The notes: generated by a model not told the origin, from the letters alone. 64,000 nucleotides of DNA from Platanthera guangdongensis (GCA_039583875.1 CM077164.1:69099628-69163627), one strand, 5' to 3'. Positions 42,246 through 54,143 are shown, counted from the stretch's first letter. Program-made: numbers and translations.

Positions 42246-44145
42246 TGTTGGGTATTACATCCAAACTAACCCATATTTGATGAAGTCACCCTGGAACTAA
42301 GATGAATTAAGTTGTATTTGATGCTTGGGTTGAGTTATATGTTTGCAGGAATTTCACTGGGAAGTGTAGACCAATGTCAGTCAACAGTGGGTCACCAAAC
42401 ACAGGAACTGTGCAATGTAATCCCTCATTCCATGTTCCAAGGTGTTGACTCATGTGTGGTCTCTCTATTGGGATACACTTCATATTCAAGCTATTGGACC
42501 TTTGGAAAAGAATTGGAAGTTGACTACATTAGAAGAAAGAGTTTCCAATAACAAAATTCTCTAAGTCTTTTACTCGAGTAGGTCCATAACTACTCGAGTA
42601 GATTGGTTATAATTTACTCGAGTAAAGAAGCTTTATACTCGAGTACTTAAGTGTATCTCTCGTGTAGTTAAGTCATGTAGTCGAGTAGACTTAGTCATAT
42701 ACACGAGTAGCATGTTTATATACTCGAGTAGATCATTCATTATACCCGAGTATTAAAGGCTTCACTCATCAAAATTCTTCTAAGTCATGGACTCGAGTAA
42801 ATACACTCATATACTCGAGTAAGTATACTCACATACTCGAGTAGATAGAAACATACTTGAGTAGTTCATTATACCTACTCGAGTAGATCGTGTCTCTCTC
42901 GTGTACTTTGTAATTTTCCTAACTCCAGAATTTTCTAAGTCTTTTACTCGAGTAGAACTTTCACGTACTCGAGTAGATCACTTCCTCTCGAGTAGCTTAG
43001 TTCAACTACTCGAGTAGCTGCTTGCTGTCGTCTTCAGAAATTATTCCAAGTATTCCACTCGAGTAGTCCTTCATGTACTCGAGTAGTTTATGTAATATAC
43101 TCGAGTAGTCTTTCTTGTACTCGAGTAGATCCATCATGTACTCGAGTAAGTCACTATACATACTCGAGTAGTTCTATCTGCTTACTCGAGTAGTTGATTT
43201 CTACCTACTCGAATAGTCTATCTTTATATACCCGAGTATGTTCTCCTTCATGTACTCGAGTAGTTATTCAACTACTCGAGTAGCTCTTCTCTTACTCGTG
43301 TATATGGCTGAACTTTCCTGAAATTTTGTCTAAGTCTTTTTCTGACGGGATTTTCAAATCACGCGACATGATTGGTCCACGTGTACATCATTATGACGGA
43401 TTATGACCGTTATTCTCTCCTATATAAAGTCTTATTAGAAAATGACAAACCCTAAGTATTCTCTAAGCTTTCATTGTCAATCTACTTTAAGAAAGTTTTT
43501 CAGCCGACTCCTCTCTGTTTTCACGAAACGGAAGCCGCCGCCGCCATCTTCTCCGGCCACTGCTTCTAATTTCAGAGGATTCATTCTGAAGAAAGTTACA
43601 GATCGAGATCGACATCACTGCTCATCTTCTCTCTCTGATTCTGTAAAAGCAAAGAAGATCCAAATCTGGGCCGAGAGTTTCTTCACCGATTTCTGAAAGT
43701 GCTACAAAGTTCATAAGAAGAAGATTTTGGTCGTTTCATCAGATCTGATTGGATTTACTGTTTGTATAACTTTTTTTAAAATTTATTAATCTTGTAGGAG
43801 AAAGTTTCTCCGAGTGTAGGAGTTTTTCACTCCGAGTTTGTAGGAAGTGTTATCTTCCGATGTGTAGATCCTGTTGTTTGGATCGAGTTTGTAGGAACTT
43901 TGTTCCGAGGGTAGGATCGGTTTTTCGATCCGAGATAGTGGAGTAGACGAGTATAGTTGATTTCTAGATCGGTGAGGGAAAGTGGATATACCCAAGGTCG
44001 GGGAACCACTATAAATCTTGTGTCGTCTGTGATATTGGTAGATAGTTCTGTGTTGTGCTCTAATTTTTTTTTATTCCGCAAAAGACGCACAACTCACCTA
44101 TTCACCCCCCTCTAGGTCATTTAGGTTTACAACTGTTTTCTTTCA
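42246..44145 (+). repeat. Sirevirus B 3' LTR
   Basis: Direct repeat of 31664-33563, with the CTCGAG array (42571-43303), TATATAAA (43421-43428), the hairpin array (43797-43931) and the conserved 3' end. Of the six hairpins the third is perfect here and decayed in the 5' LTR, so this copy keeps the older state for it. Confidence 0.95.
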
Positions 44146-44844
44146 TTTACCAAGAGGATCCATCACTACATGGGCTGAGATGACGGAAAAATTTCTTACG
44201 AAATATTTTCCGCCCGCAAAAACGGCCAAGTTGCGCAATGATATTACATATTTCTCCCAAGTTTATAAGGGAACGTTATATGATACTTGGGAGCGGTTTA
44301 AGGAATTGCTTAGCCGTTGTCCTCATCATGCAATCCCGATTGGTTGCAAATACAAACCTTATATAATGGCCTCAATCAACAAACGAGGCAACATATTGAT
44401 GACGCCACCGGTGGAACGTTAAACAACAAAACACGGGCGGCCGCCCAAGAACTTATAAAAGGTATGGCGATGAATACGTATCAATGGAGTACACCCCGGT
44501 CTCGTCCACCTAAACTGGTCGGGATGTATGAAATCGATACAGTTTCAATTTTATCTCTCCAGGTTGAGAAACTACAAAAACAAATAGCCGAGATGTCTAC
44601 TTCCTCGTCTACACCTACCTGTGAACCCCAATTTTGGGAACCTTCCGCCATTGCTGAGCATGCGGATTACATGGGTAATCCGAATCGGCCACCTTATAAT
44701 TCGGGTAATAATTTTGGTAACACTTATCCCCTGGGTTTAAGGAACCACCCCAACTTCTCTTGGAGTAATCCAGGGAACGCGGCTCGCCCCCCCAAACACA
44801 ATTCCACCAGGTTATTTTCCGCCACAAGCTCCCAAAGCTCCTAA
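44146..44844 (+). pseudogene. Athila Gag, 3' part (broken)
   Basis: Picks up the Athila gag domain right after the Sirevirus B target duplication: GSITTWAEM, FLTKYFPPAKTAKLRNDI, WERFKELLSRCPHH. A frameshift near 44340-44420 is needed to reach the next piece (TRAAAQELIKGMAMNTYQW), which ends in an Asn/Pro-rich tail with no clear zinc knuckle. Together with 31363-31663 it represents one gag gene. Confidence 0.83.
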
Positions 44845-44854
44845 TCTCAGGGAG

Positions 44855-46126
44855 TTGTTCACCAAATATACGACTACAAACGATGCCAATATCCGGAATC
44901 TCACTGAATCTCGTCATAGTTTGGAGAACCAAAGTGGGAAAATCGCAAAGATGCTCTCCGATCGCCAACTGGGAGCACTACCGGGCAATACGGAGCCCAA
45001 CCCAAGGGAGCAAGCCAAAGCCATCACTCTACGAAGTGGGAAGGAGGTAACCACTTCTCCAATTCCGGTTGATACGGAGGTAACAATTTCTACATCTTGT
45101 CCCCCTCCTAAGACTTCTAATAATAATAAACCAAAGGCTTATCAACCGCCTCTTCCCTATCCTTCTAGAATGCTAAAAGACCGGGTGGATGAGCATCACG
45201 GTAAATTTTTAGATATGCTTAAGCAAATTCAAATAAATTTACTGTTTTGCAAAGTTATAGCACAAATGCCAAAATATGCCAAGTACCTCAAGGAACTTTT
45301 ATCCAATAAAAAGAAACTTGAGGATATCTCCATGGTTCAGTTGAACGCGGAGTGTTCGACGATTTTACTTAATAAATTGCTTAGGAAACTACCCGATCTG
45401 AGTAGTTTCTTTATTCCTTGTTTATTTGGCGATTTATTAGTAACACATCCATTAGCTCATCTAGCCGCCTCAATTAATTTAATGCCTTATTCTTTAGTGA
45501 AGAAATTGGGATTAGGAGAGCCTAAACCCACAAGAATGTGCATTCAATTGGCGGATCGGTCTATCAAACTCCTCATGGGGATTATTGAGGATGTACTTGT
45601 CAAAGTTGGCAAATTTATCTTTCCGGTAGATTTCGTCATCTTTGACATCAAAGCGGACACCGAGATACCACTCATTCTCGGTCACCCTTTTCTCGCCACC
45701 GCGCGCGCCATTATTGACGTTAGTAACAGTAAACGTCTCCTTAGAGTCGGAGATGAAGAAGTTACCTTTACTATTGACTCGTATATGAAAAATTCGCTCT
45801 CAAATGACGACTCATGTTACTATTTGAAGGCTTCTCCCGAAGAAGACTCCATCTTATTTTTTGAAAATTTTTATGAGCCAATTTTTCATGACGACAAGTT
45901 TGAAACTTTAATTCCTCATGAAATTAGTGATAACCATTTGGTCACACGCGCACCTATTTTAGAAACTCTTGGATTAGGTAGTGACCCCTTAAGAACTTCG
46001 TTTGAAGAACCTCCAACTTTAGAACTCGAACACGTGCTAAATCATTTACAAAATTTATCTCTAGTAGAGGGTTCAAAACTTCCCGTTCATGCATCAGCTT
46101 ATCTTTTTGAAAAGCCCATAACGTAA
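44855..46126 (+). pseudogene. Athila protease region; RT and integrase missing
   Basis: 423 open codons. They include AITLRSGKEV and LPYPSRM, characteristic of the Athila gag-protease linker, a lysine-rich segment, then the retropepsin-like domain (LAASINLMPYSLVKKLGLG, VLVKVGKFIFPVDFVIFD, LILGHPFLATARAIIDV). The catalytic D-S/T-G is replaced around LAASINLMP, so the protease is probably inactive or was always atypical. The end (PTLELEHVLNHLQN) resembles the start of the Athila RT linker and stops at 46126. The usual ~3 kb of RT, RNase H and integrase is absent, with post-pol sequence (TAAACAAAGCGCTCGTGGGAGG) following within 40 bp. Confidence 0.78.
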
Positions 46127-46359
46127 CGCACATCACTATGGTCGAGCTCAACGACCATAAACAAAGCGCTCGTGGGAGGCATCCCATGGTTATCTTTTCA
46201 TTTTATTTAAATTTTCTATCTAAGTTTTTGCAGTTTGAAGGACATCGTTGCATGAAGATCGGACGGGGTCGAACGTCAAGCCTACGTGATTCTTCAAATC
46301 TGTAAATTTTGTTTTATTCTAGTTTTTCTCAATCTAAAAAAACAAAAAACAAAAATTCT

Positions 46360-46995
46360 ATTCATACACGCCTCTGTCACGGCCATGACCTATGGGTCAC
46401 GGGCGTGACAGCCGTGTTTTGTTCGTCACCCGAGAATGTTTCGTCAAGCGCAGGGTTTTTTTCATTCGTCCCCAGTACAGATCACAGGCGTGACTGGTGT
46501 GGCGTCCCGTTCGACGAAATGGACAGGCAAAACGAATCTTTCTGCCCAGTCACGCCCGTGATAACTCATGTCACGCCTATGATACAGGCAAGTCACGGTC
46601 GTGCCTTGCCCGGGAATCCGATAACACAGTTTTTTTATTGTTTTTTTATTACACGCCCCAAGGTCACGGGCCTGACCCTGTGCCGCGTCCAGCGAATCCG
46701 AGGGATTGACTCGGTCAATGCCTCAGATTCCCATCATCCTGTTTTTTTATGTGACATTCCCAAGATACACGGGCGTGTCTCTGGGGCATGACCCGCGAAT
46801 CCGATGCTGGGAGCATTGGATTCCTTCGCCTTTTCTTTTTTTAAGTGCACACCCCATGTCACGGGCGTGACATGGGGCGTGACCAGCGAATCAGAGGCAG
46901 AAGCCTCAAATTCCTTCCTATTTTCATTCCTCCACACACCCGAGCTTGACATGACCCCTGTCACGGGCGTGACAAGGGGGTCGTGACCTACCCAA
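46360..46995. repeat. GTCACG..CGTGAC cluster upstream of the Athila env-position ORF
   Basis: Eight or more words of the Athila LTR U3 type (GGGTCACGGGCGTGACA at about 46396, CATGTCACGGGCGTGACATG at about 46856, CTGTCACGGGCGTGAC at about 46960) between the protease remnant and the next ORF. The open frame at 46309-46791 across this stretch has no domain and I treat it as chance. Confidence 0.8.
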
Positions 46996-47002
46996 AAAAT
47001 CC

Positions 47003-47010
47003 TATAAATA
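47003..47010 (+). promoter_or_regulatory. Internal TATA box upstream of the Athila env-position ORF
   Basis: TATAAATA in TCCTATAAATAGGAT, directly downstream of the CACGGGCGTG cluster and 93 bp before the ATG at 47103. A CT-rich stretch follows, as in plant leaders. Confidence 0.62.
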
Positions 47011-47102
47011 GGATTTCTCCCCCTCTCATTCCACCACACCTTCCAGCCCTTCTTTCTTCCCATAGCTAATCTGAAAACCCCTTTTTCCTTCCTCCTTCCA
47101 TA

Positions 47103-48290
47103 ATGCCTCGCCACCACCCTCACTCCACCGCTTCCTCCTCCGAGCACCCCGCGGATCCCGCCACTACAGAAGTCATGCTCCTATTTCAAAACCAAACCCA
47201 GCAAGAGCGGTGCGATTGCCTATGCGCCAAACCCCTTGGCATGTTCCGCATCTTGGATTGGGCGATCCTTGCCATATTTGGAGCGGCAGATTTGGTTAGG
47301 GAATTTATATCCACCCCTGGATGGAGTTCCCTCTTCTCCATTTCAGAGCACGCCTTCCTTGATCTCACTGTCGAGTTCTTGGCATCATTTGAGTTCCGTT
47401 GGGCGGCGAATGACGATTTCATCGTCTTTCACATGGGTGGGGTGATGCATCAGCTCAACATCCGCCAACTCAATGTCGCATGGGCTTTTGCTCGGGGGCT
47501 TTCTCCCAATCCCCGCCTACCTCGATCTCCTTACTGACATCCCTCCCAATGTCATCCTTCTCACCTTTGGGGCGGAACTTAGTAATGACACCGTGCCCTA
47601 TACCCCCATGAAATCCAAAGGCAGCCACATCATTTCCCCCGCCTGGCGCATTCTCCACAACCTCCTCACCTTTACTCTTTCTTCTCGCGGTGACAGCCAT
47701 GGAGTAGTGACTCGGGTAGATTTACTATATTTATATAGTATGTTTTACCGGGTCCCGCTCAACCTTGGTTATATACTCGCAATTTTCTTTCGGCACCAAG
47801 CCGAAAATGTGAGGTTGGGAGCGGTACACGGTGGGAACTTCATCACTTATCTCGCTAAGCAGATCGGTCTTTGGGATTCTCTTCCGCGACTGAGCTGCGT
47901 TCAAACGCCGCAAGTCATCCATTTTCAGACCCTCCAGGCCCTCGGCCTGGCACGATGACATGATCGAGAGTTTGAGGCTATCCCCCTCAGCGGTCGGTGG
48001 CGGGGATCTTGATCTTGATTTCGGTGTCGATCCCAGTGGCATTATTCACTCTCCCCACATTCCACCGCCACCGCAAGAGCCTTCTGCAGAGCCCGATCCC
48101 CAAAGCTACTGGGATCGTCACTTTGCGTCCATTCACACACGCTTAGCCATAATGCAGACTGATTTTGACGCTCGTTTTGCGAGTTTTGACGGTCGTTTTA
48201 CCGCACTGGAGCAGATCCATGCTTCTTCCATGGCGCATATTACAAGTGAGTTCGCAAATTTGCGCACTCGTTATCCGCCACAGGGGGTGA
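47103..48290 (+). pseudogene. Athila env-position ORF (broken)
   Basis: From ATG 47103 (MPRHHPHSTASSSEHP). The N-terminal half reads LVREFISTPGWSSLFSISE, FLDLTVEFLASFEF, HMGGVMHQLNIRQLNVAWAF, the pattern of the Athila second ORF, known from plants as a retrotransposon ORF of unknown role. It shifts frame near 47490-47530, continues to 47958, then again to about 48290 with a heptad-like tail (FDARFASFDGRFTALEQ). Often called env-like because of position; I see no convincing signal peptide or fusion segment, so that label is not supported here. Confidence 0.75.
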
Positions 48291-49187
48291 TAGAGATGAG
48301 GAATAGTTCTTATCTTTGGGGTTGTAATCGGCTGCAATGTATCTTTTCTTTGTATCTTTTCTTTCAATTATCATGTATCTTTTCTTTTATTAAAAATAAT
48401 AAATCAAAATTATGTTTTGCTTCAGTCTTGTCTTCCAGGTACACTTTGGTGCTGATTTGCCCGCTTTAGGGAAGTCTCCTTTTTCTTTTCTTTACTTATT
48501 TTTCAATTGGGGACAATGTATTGTTTAAGTATGGGGGGATATTTCTCAAGCAAAACATACAAAAAATAATAAAAGTTTTTTTTTATTTTCAAAATATATT
48601 TCACAAAAATACTAAAAAAACATAAATATCAAAAATTTCAAAAAAACATAGAAAATCGAAATTAAATTTCTTAGAAATGGATATCACCTCATCTTACCTC
48701 CTAGTAACGGTGAGAGGCCTTCATATGGTATACCTCGGGAAGTCTAAGAAATAACAAAAAATTTATGGTTAATTTTAAAATTACAGAAATCTTTATTTCC
48801 ATATTTATTCACATGCGACATCCATAGTATTCAACTTTCACATAGTGTTTGGAAGATTTTGAGGCTTTAATTGAATTTTGAATTTTGGAGTACAACTATT
48901 GGCCATGTTGTGTTTCTAGTCAAGTGCTCATGTTTGTAGAATTTAAGTAGAATTAAACATTCAGCATACAATTAGATTTTTTTTTCTAAATGCGTAAAAA
49001 TAGTTTATTTTACTTCTACTTTGAAACTGGTAAAATCTAAGAATAGTTTAGGAGAGTGTAGAAGTTTACTAGAGAGATATTCCGCGGATCAAGAAAGAGG
49101 TATTTTTTCTCGATGTCTAGAACTTACCCACTAGCAACTCTCAAGACTTTGCATAGGTTAAACTCATTAGTATAAAAATGATTTAGG
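48291..49187 (+). other. Athila 3' UTR, first part
   Basis: AT-rich non-coding sequence with a polypurine-like TATGGGGGGATA near 48530 after a GGGGACAATG motif common in Athila/Tat 3' regions. It is interrupted at 49183-49187 (TTAGG) by the C solo LTR and resumes at 51755. No gene. Confidence 0.75.
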
Positions 49188-51754
49188 TGTAACACCCTAA
49201 TTCCCAGAATGGGGAAAAATTGGGTGACACGGCCTGGGACACGGGCATGTCGCAGGGCGTGTCCTGCTTGGGTGAGCAGTCGGCGAGTGTTCGACGAATT
49301 TCTGTTCTGTGAAAGAATGAGGGCACACGCCCTCTGACACGGGCGTGTTAGAGGCCATATCCTCTGCGGGTCGACGGACTTCGTTCGACGAAGTTGAGCT
49401 GCGGGGCGTGTCTGCTGCTGTGTATGGCACACGACCTAGGACATGGCCGTGTCACAGGCCATGTCCTTTGCGGGATGTGGCCAGGGAATTTGAGGCCTAG
49501 TGAACACAAGCATGATACGGGTGTGTATTAGGGTACACAGCCTGTGAAACGGGCGTGTCACTGGCCGGGTCCCAATCGGGTTGATCTCGATTTTGTGCAG
49601 CCAGAAGTACACGGCCACAGACACGGGCGTCTCTGAAGGCGTGTCAGGTGCCACGGCCCGTGACACGGGTGTGTCACATGGGCGTTTACTGGTCTGGATA
49701 AGTCGGTTGTGTGCCGCTTAAGGTACATGGCCAGGGACACGGGGGTGTCACAGGCCGTGTAAGGCAAAAAATAGCCTTTTGTGGCAAAATCATGGCTGTC
49801 CATTTCTTCAGATGTGATCCAAGGGCTGAGGTGCCTCCCTGCTTCCTTAAGGTCGTGGATGAGAAGGAAGTTCTCATTTTCATTTTGGCCTTCATATTTC
49901 TAAAATCTAGAGAGAGAAAGAGAGGAAGAAGGAGGAGGAGGAAGAGGAGCTGGCCATCGCTGGAGCTGTGGAGTTCCGATTAGAGATCCGAGGCTAGCGT
50001 TGTGAGGGCAAAGCCGTTGCGGTACTTTCGAGCTGGATAGGAATCCATTGCTCCAAAGCGGTCTTCAAGAGTAACGACTTTTCTTCCTACCCATGTGAAG
50101 GCTTCCTTTTTGGCATGTGCATAAGATTCCCCCACCAGAGGGTGGTTTGTTGTGGGAGTCCCTTGTGTTGATTTATGGAATCCCCAATCATTTGGCATAT
50201 AGATCCGGAAATGGAGTGCGGAATTGGCATGCTGTGTGAAGCCCATCTGGACAGGTTGGTCTGGATTAGTGATGTTGTATATATGCACTAGAGAAGACTC
50301 CGTGATAAGAGTGTAGTTTACGAGTCGACGGGTTGTACCTATGAAGGGAAGTAACAGGAAGTACCGGAGTGGTAGTCCAGAAAAAAACTCTTATGATGCT
50401 TGTGTTGTTGGGTTGTGCCTGTGAAGGGCAGTAGCAGGAAGTACTGGATAGGAAGTCCAGGAAATACCCTTTATAATGTTTGATGTTCATGGGTAGTCCC
50501 TATGAAGAGGAGTAGCAGGAAGTACTAGCGTGGTGAGCCAGGAAAATACCCTTGATGCTTGGAATGCTTGATGGGTTGTGCCTGTGAAGGGGAGTAGTAG
50601 GAAGTACTGGCTTGGCAGCCCAGGAAAATACCCTCCAGTGAATGCTGTGAATGCACGGTTAATCCTAGGGATGGAAATTGAGTTCTGTCGCTAACGCGAG
50701 GCGTGGCTCCTATGTAACCGATGATTGGAAAGCCAATCCTACGAGTATGTGATGGTTATGTGTGAGCTGATGAGCTCATTGAATGGAAATAGGAAAGGTG
50801 AAACCGACCCGCATCCTTATTTAGTCGCGAGTACGCTATATTCGGTGATGGCAAGGTGATTTGAGCAACGGGGGGTGGATGATCCGACCTGCGCTATGTC
50901 CGTCCGACTTGAGACCTGAAAGTGTGGTCGGTTGGACCGCATAGCAAGAGTCTTAGGCCTGCGCGCCATGACATAATGGGGGGCTACGGGCCAATACCAG
51001 TGCATTAAGACGAAAGTCTACGGGTGCACTCCATAGAGTAAAATGCTCAATTGTTACCGTTGGGTTGCGAACCTAATACGGTGGTGGACCCTAGTTCGCC
51101 GGTACACCAAGAATGTGCCCTGAGTGCACGGATCATCGGGCTGTGTGGCTGATAGTTGTGATGGAATGTATGTGCGTGAGAGCATAATGTATGATATACA
51201 TATCTACATGTGAAATATTATGCCTGCAGAGAAGGAATACCGCTGTCCCGGGAAAGGGATAGAGTCGTTATAAAATTGGTCAGCTAAATGCTGACCGTTG
51301 CCTTGTTTGCCACCGTTGGGTGGGCTGTCCTTGTGCAAGTGCTGGAGAGCCAAGCGGGACACATAAAGGCTGATGTCCCTGCTGCTGTTGTTACTGCTGA
51401 TGCTGCTGTCGCCTCTAGCCCTTGAAGGCTAAACTGAAAATGCTTTGTTTATTTATACGTGGTCGGCCTGCGCGCCAATGTTTGAGGCCACTGTTGTGTA
51501 AAGCCTTGTAAGGCCATAAGGCCAACTGCTTTTTATTTGAACATTCCTGTTCTATATAAATGTGGAGATTTTATATGGTGAACATTCATGTGTGTGAGTT
51601 CAGCGTCGTGTTATAGGCTTCCGCTAGAATGCAATGAGTTACGATGAGCAACTCTGGTATCACTCCGTGACTTCCCCGCCTGTTTTATGGTATATGCTGT
51701 GGGGCCCCGGTTGGACCTTCTAGTATATACTTGTGAACGGATGGAGTCATTACA
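49188..51754 (+). mobile_element. Solo LTR of chromovirus C, first copy
   Basis: 2567 bp from TGTAACACCC to GTCATTACA with target duplication TTAGG (49183-49187 and 51755-51759), same length as the provirus 3' LTR at 58841-61407. Contains CACGGGCGTG words (49218-49760), an AG-rich block, a GTTGCGGT block and a four-unit hairpin repeat (50327-50640). No internal region. Its target site and duplication are the same as for the second copy, so the two come from one insertion event followed by duplication. Confidence 0.9.
50327..50640 (+). repeat. Four ~81-bp tandem units in the C LTR
   Basis: Units begin GGGTTGTGCCTGTGAAGGG or close variants at about 50328, 50408, 50489 and 50571. Each contains GTAGCAGGAAGTACTGG and a facing CCAG, with AAGGG and CCCTT further out, so each can fold as a two-tier hairpin. 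Repeated at 59979-60293 in the 3' LTR. Confidence 0.75.
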
Positions 51755-52649
51755 TTAGGAACTTCTTTTGGCAAGTTTGAGCCTTTACGCCCTTACATAA
51801 CATTTTATCTTTGCTAAGCCAATTTGAGAATATACCCATCCTTTTGTTTTAGCTCCACCAACACTTTACCAATGCTTAAAAAGCATCCTAATTACACACC
51901 TAAGACCAAGCTTGAAATTTTATATGCAAAACCGGTTTATGAGTGATTAGGTGCCATTTTATTTTGGTGGCTAATTGAAAAAAAAGAGTTGTTTTATTTT
52001 TCATTCCTCCTCTAAAAAAAGAGAAAAGAAGAAAAAAAATATATTAAAAAAATGAAAATTAATAGAGGAAGTCGAAAAAAAAATTTCAACATGTTAAGAA
52101 AAAGAAACAAAGGAATTTAGGAATTGGCGAAGTTCTTCAATTTATTTCTTTTGTGCAAGCTCTCTTTAGGTATTGGTGTGTCTACCCATCGTTTTTATCT
52201 TTGATTTTCCAACCCGAAAACCTAAGCCTACATTTCAACCTAGTTAAGCCATATTGATTTGTTCTTATAAGTTAAACTAGTGTCGTGGCGAGAGTGTGAA
52301 TGGGCAAGCCTATGGCCATCAACATTGATGGATTTCTTTGGAGGGTATCTCGATCTTCGATTTGTGCAATGCTATCTTACTAAGCATTCTACTTTCTCCC
52401 TAAACGTGATTTTAAGATTTACTGTGTTTTCATTTTTGAAGTAAAAATAATAAGTGAAAACATATTTTAGAAAATTAAAAACTAATTTGTATGTTGAATA
52501 GGTTTTTCTACAAAAATAACAACGCGCATAGGCATAATACTTCACATTCTACTACTTGGGTTCAATTTTCGTTTCTAGCGTTAAATTTTTCTATTCTCCA
52601 TGAAAAGTTATTTGCTCGGGACGATCAAACGAGTAATTATGGGGGTATT
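51755..52649 (+). other. Athila 3' UTR, second part, with polypurine tract
   Basis: 895 bp of AT-rich sequence ending ATTATGGGGGTATT just before the LTR (TGATAAC). A near-identical 896-bp copy lies at 61408-62303. No gene. Confidence 0.85.
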
Positions 52650-53046
52650 TGATAACTCTAATTGTATCAATTTTTTATATAACTTTTATTTAATAATTAA
52701 TTAGTTTATAAATATATTTTATGTTTTTGCTATCTAATTTCTTTACTTTCTTATTTTAGGGTCAATCTGGGCTGCAAATTTCAATTTGGAGTTTACACGA
52801 TTGATCAGGAGACAAAGCTGGACAAAGTCGAAAAAATTGCAAAGTACACGCCCAAGACACAGGCGTGACCACCAGGTCACGGGTGTGACATCCAGGCGTG
52901 ACCCCGGCGCGTGCTCCAAAGCTCACAGACACGTTATATAAAAATACACGCCCAATGTTCACGGGCGTGACCGTGCTGACCCGAGCTTGTCAGCCAGTCG
53001 TGACACGCTGATGATGATCCAGAACTCCAATCCACGTCAGATTAAA
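52650..53046 (+). repeat. Athila 3' LTR, truncated
   Basis: First 397 bp of the LTR, cut within AGATTAAA and joined directly to the interior of a C LTR (GTGGATGATCC). The intact copies continue ATTACACGCC or GTTACACGCC here. Confidence 0.88.
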
Positions 53047-53926
53047 GTGGATGATCCGACCTACGCTATGTTCGTCCGACGTGAGACCTGAAAGTGCGGT
53101 CTGTTGGAGCGTATAGCAAGAGTCTTAGGACTGCGCGCCATGACACAGTGGGGGGCTACGGGCCAATCCCGGTGCATTAAGACTAAAGTCTCTGGCTGCA
53201 TGTCATGGAGTAAAATGCTCAATTATTACCATTGGGTTGCGACCCTGATACGGTGGTGGGACCCTAGTTCGCAGGTACACCAAGAATGTGCCCTGAGTGC
53301 ACGGATCGTCGTGCTGCGTGGCTGACTGTTGTGATGGAATGTATGTGCGTTAGATCATAATGAATGATATACATATCTGTTTGTGAAATGCTATTCCTGC
53401 AGGGAAGGAATACCGCCTCCCCGGGAAAGGAATATGGTCGTCATAAAATTGGTCAGCTGAATGCTGACCGTTGCCTTGTTTGCCACCGTTGGGTGGGTTG
53501 TCCCTGTGTAGGTGCTGGAGAGCAAAGCGGGATACATAAAGGCTGAAGTTCCTGATGCTGTTGTTGTTGCTGATGATGTTGCCGCCACTAGCCCTTGAAG
53601 GCTAAACTGAAAATGCTATGTTTATTTATATGTAGCCGGACTACACGCCAATGTTTGAGGCCACTATTGTGTGAAGACTTGTAAGGCCATAAGGCCAACT
53701 GCTTTGTATTTGGACATTCTTGTTCTATATAAATGTGGAGCTTTTATATGGTGGACGTTCATGTGTGTGAGTTCAGCTTCATGTTATAGGCTTCCGCTAG
53801 AATGCAATGAGTTAGGATGCGTAACTCTGGTATCACTCCGTGACTTCCCCTCCTATTTTATGGTATATGTTGCGGGGCCTCGGTCGGACCTTCTAGTATA
53901 TACTTGTGAACGGATGGAGTCGTTTT
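53047..53926 (+). repeat. C 5' LTR remnant
   Basis: Corresponds to the last ~880 bp of the 2567-bp LTR (50875-51754). The end is altered (GTCGTTTT for GTCATTACA) right before the primer-binding site, a small deletion or mutation. No gene. Confidence 0.88.
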
Positions 53927-53938
53927 TGGTATCAGAGC
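53927..53938 (+). other. Primer-binding site of element C
   Basis: TGGTATCAGAGC, complementary to the 3' end of initiator methionine tRNA. The leader to gag (53939-54143) holds no other clear feature. Confidence 0.92.
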
Positions 53939-54143
53939 TGTCTCGGTCTTTCCCTTTCGAATTCGTGGTCGAATTCTTTTGTGTGGTGGCGAACACGTGT
54001 CTGTGCGAACCATGTTAACACTAATGAACGCATGAATGTCTATTTTAGGAATGCAAATACATATGTTTGAGGAGCCTGCGCATTCCTATTTTGTTGTTTT
54101 GCTTGTGTGCGGTCGCTAATGTGTGTGTCTTGTTCACCTATAG

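Larger units (their letters stand above)
31664..44145 (+). mobile_element. Complete but decayed Sirevirus (Ty1/copia) element B
   Basis: Plus-strand element, 12,482 bp, with LTRs of 1900 bp each (31664-33563, 42246-44145), both starting TGTTGGGTATTACATCC and ending CTTTCA, flanked by the target duplication TTTAC (31659-31663 and 44146-44150). Layout mirrors Sirevirus A: primer-binding site, gag, pol, a palindrome cluster, a TATA box, third ORF, polypurine tract. The palindrome is CTCGAG instead of GTCGAC. All three ORFs carry stops or frameshifts. LTR copies differ by a few percent by eye, more than those of Sirevirus A appear to, consistent with an older insertion. Confidence 0.95.
29707..53046 (+). 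mobile_element. Athila-like Ty3/gypsy element, nested and without RT-integrase
   Basis: Plus-strand element: 5' LTR 29707-30994, primer-binding site, gag (split by Sirevirus B), protease, then no RT, RNase H or integrase, a motif cluster with TATA box, an env-position ORF, a long 3' UTR split by a chromovirus solo LTR, and a 3' LTR truncated after 397 bp at 53046. The gag motifs (ISNFLEICDTFK, RLRLFPFTLR) and the protease (LILGHPFLATARAIIDV) are typical of Athila. Lack of polymerase genes makes it non-autonomous. The candidate 5' target duplication is GTCAC (29702-29706). The 5' LTR starts TAATAACTC where other copies have TGATAACTC. Confidence 0.85.

Noticed and set aside
46309..46791. 160-codon frame before the Athila second ORF
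   Set aside because: Runs across the CACGGGCGTG array, has no domain, and is followed by a TATA box that fits a promoter instead.
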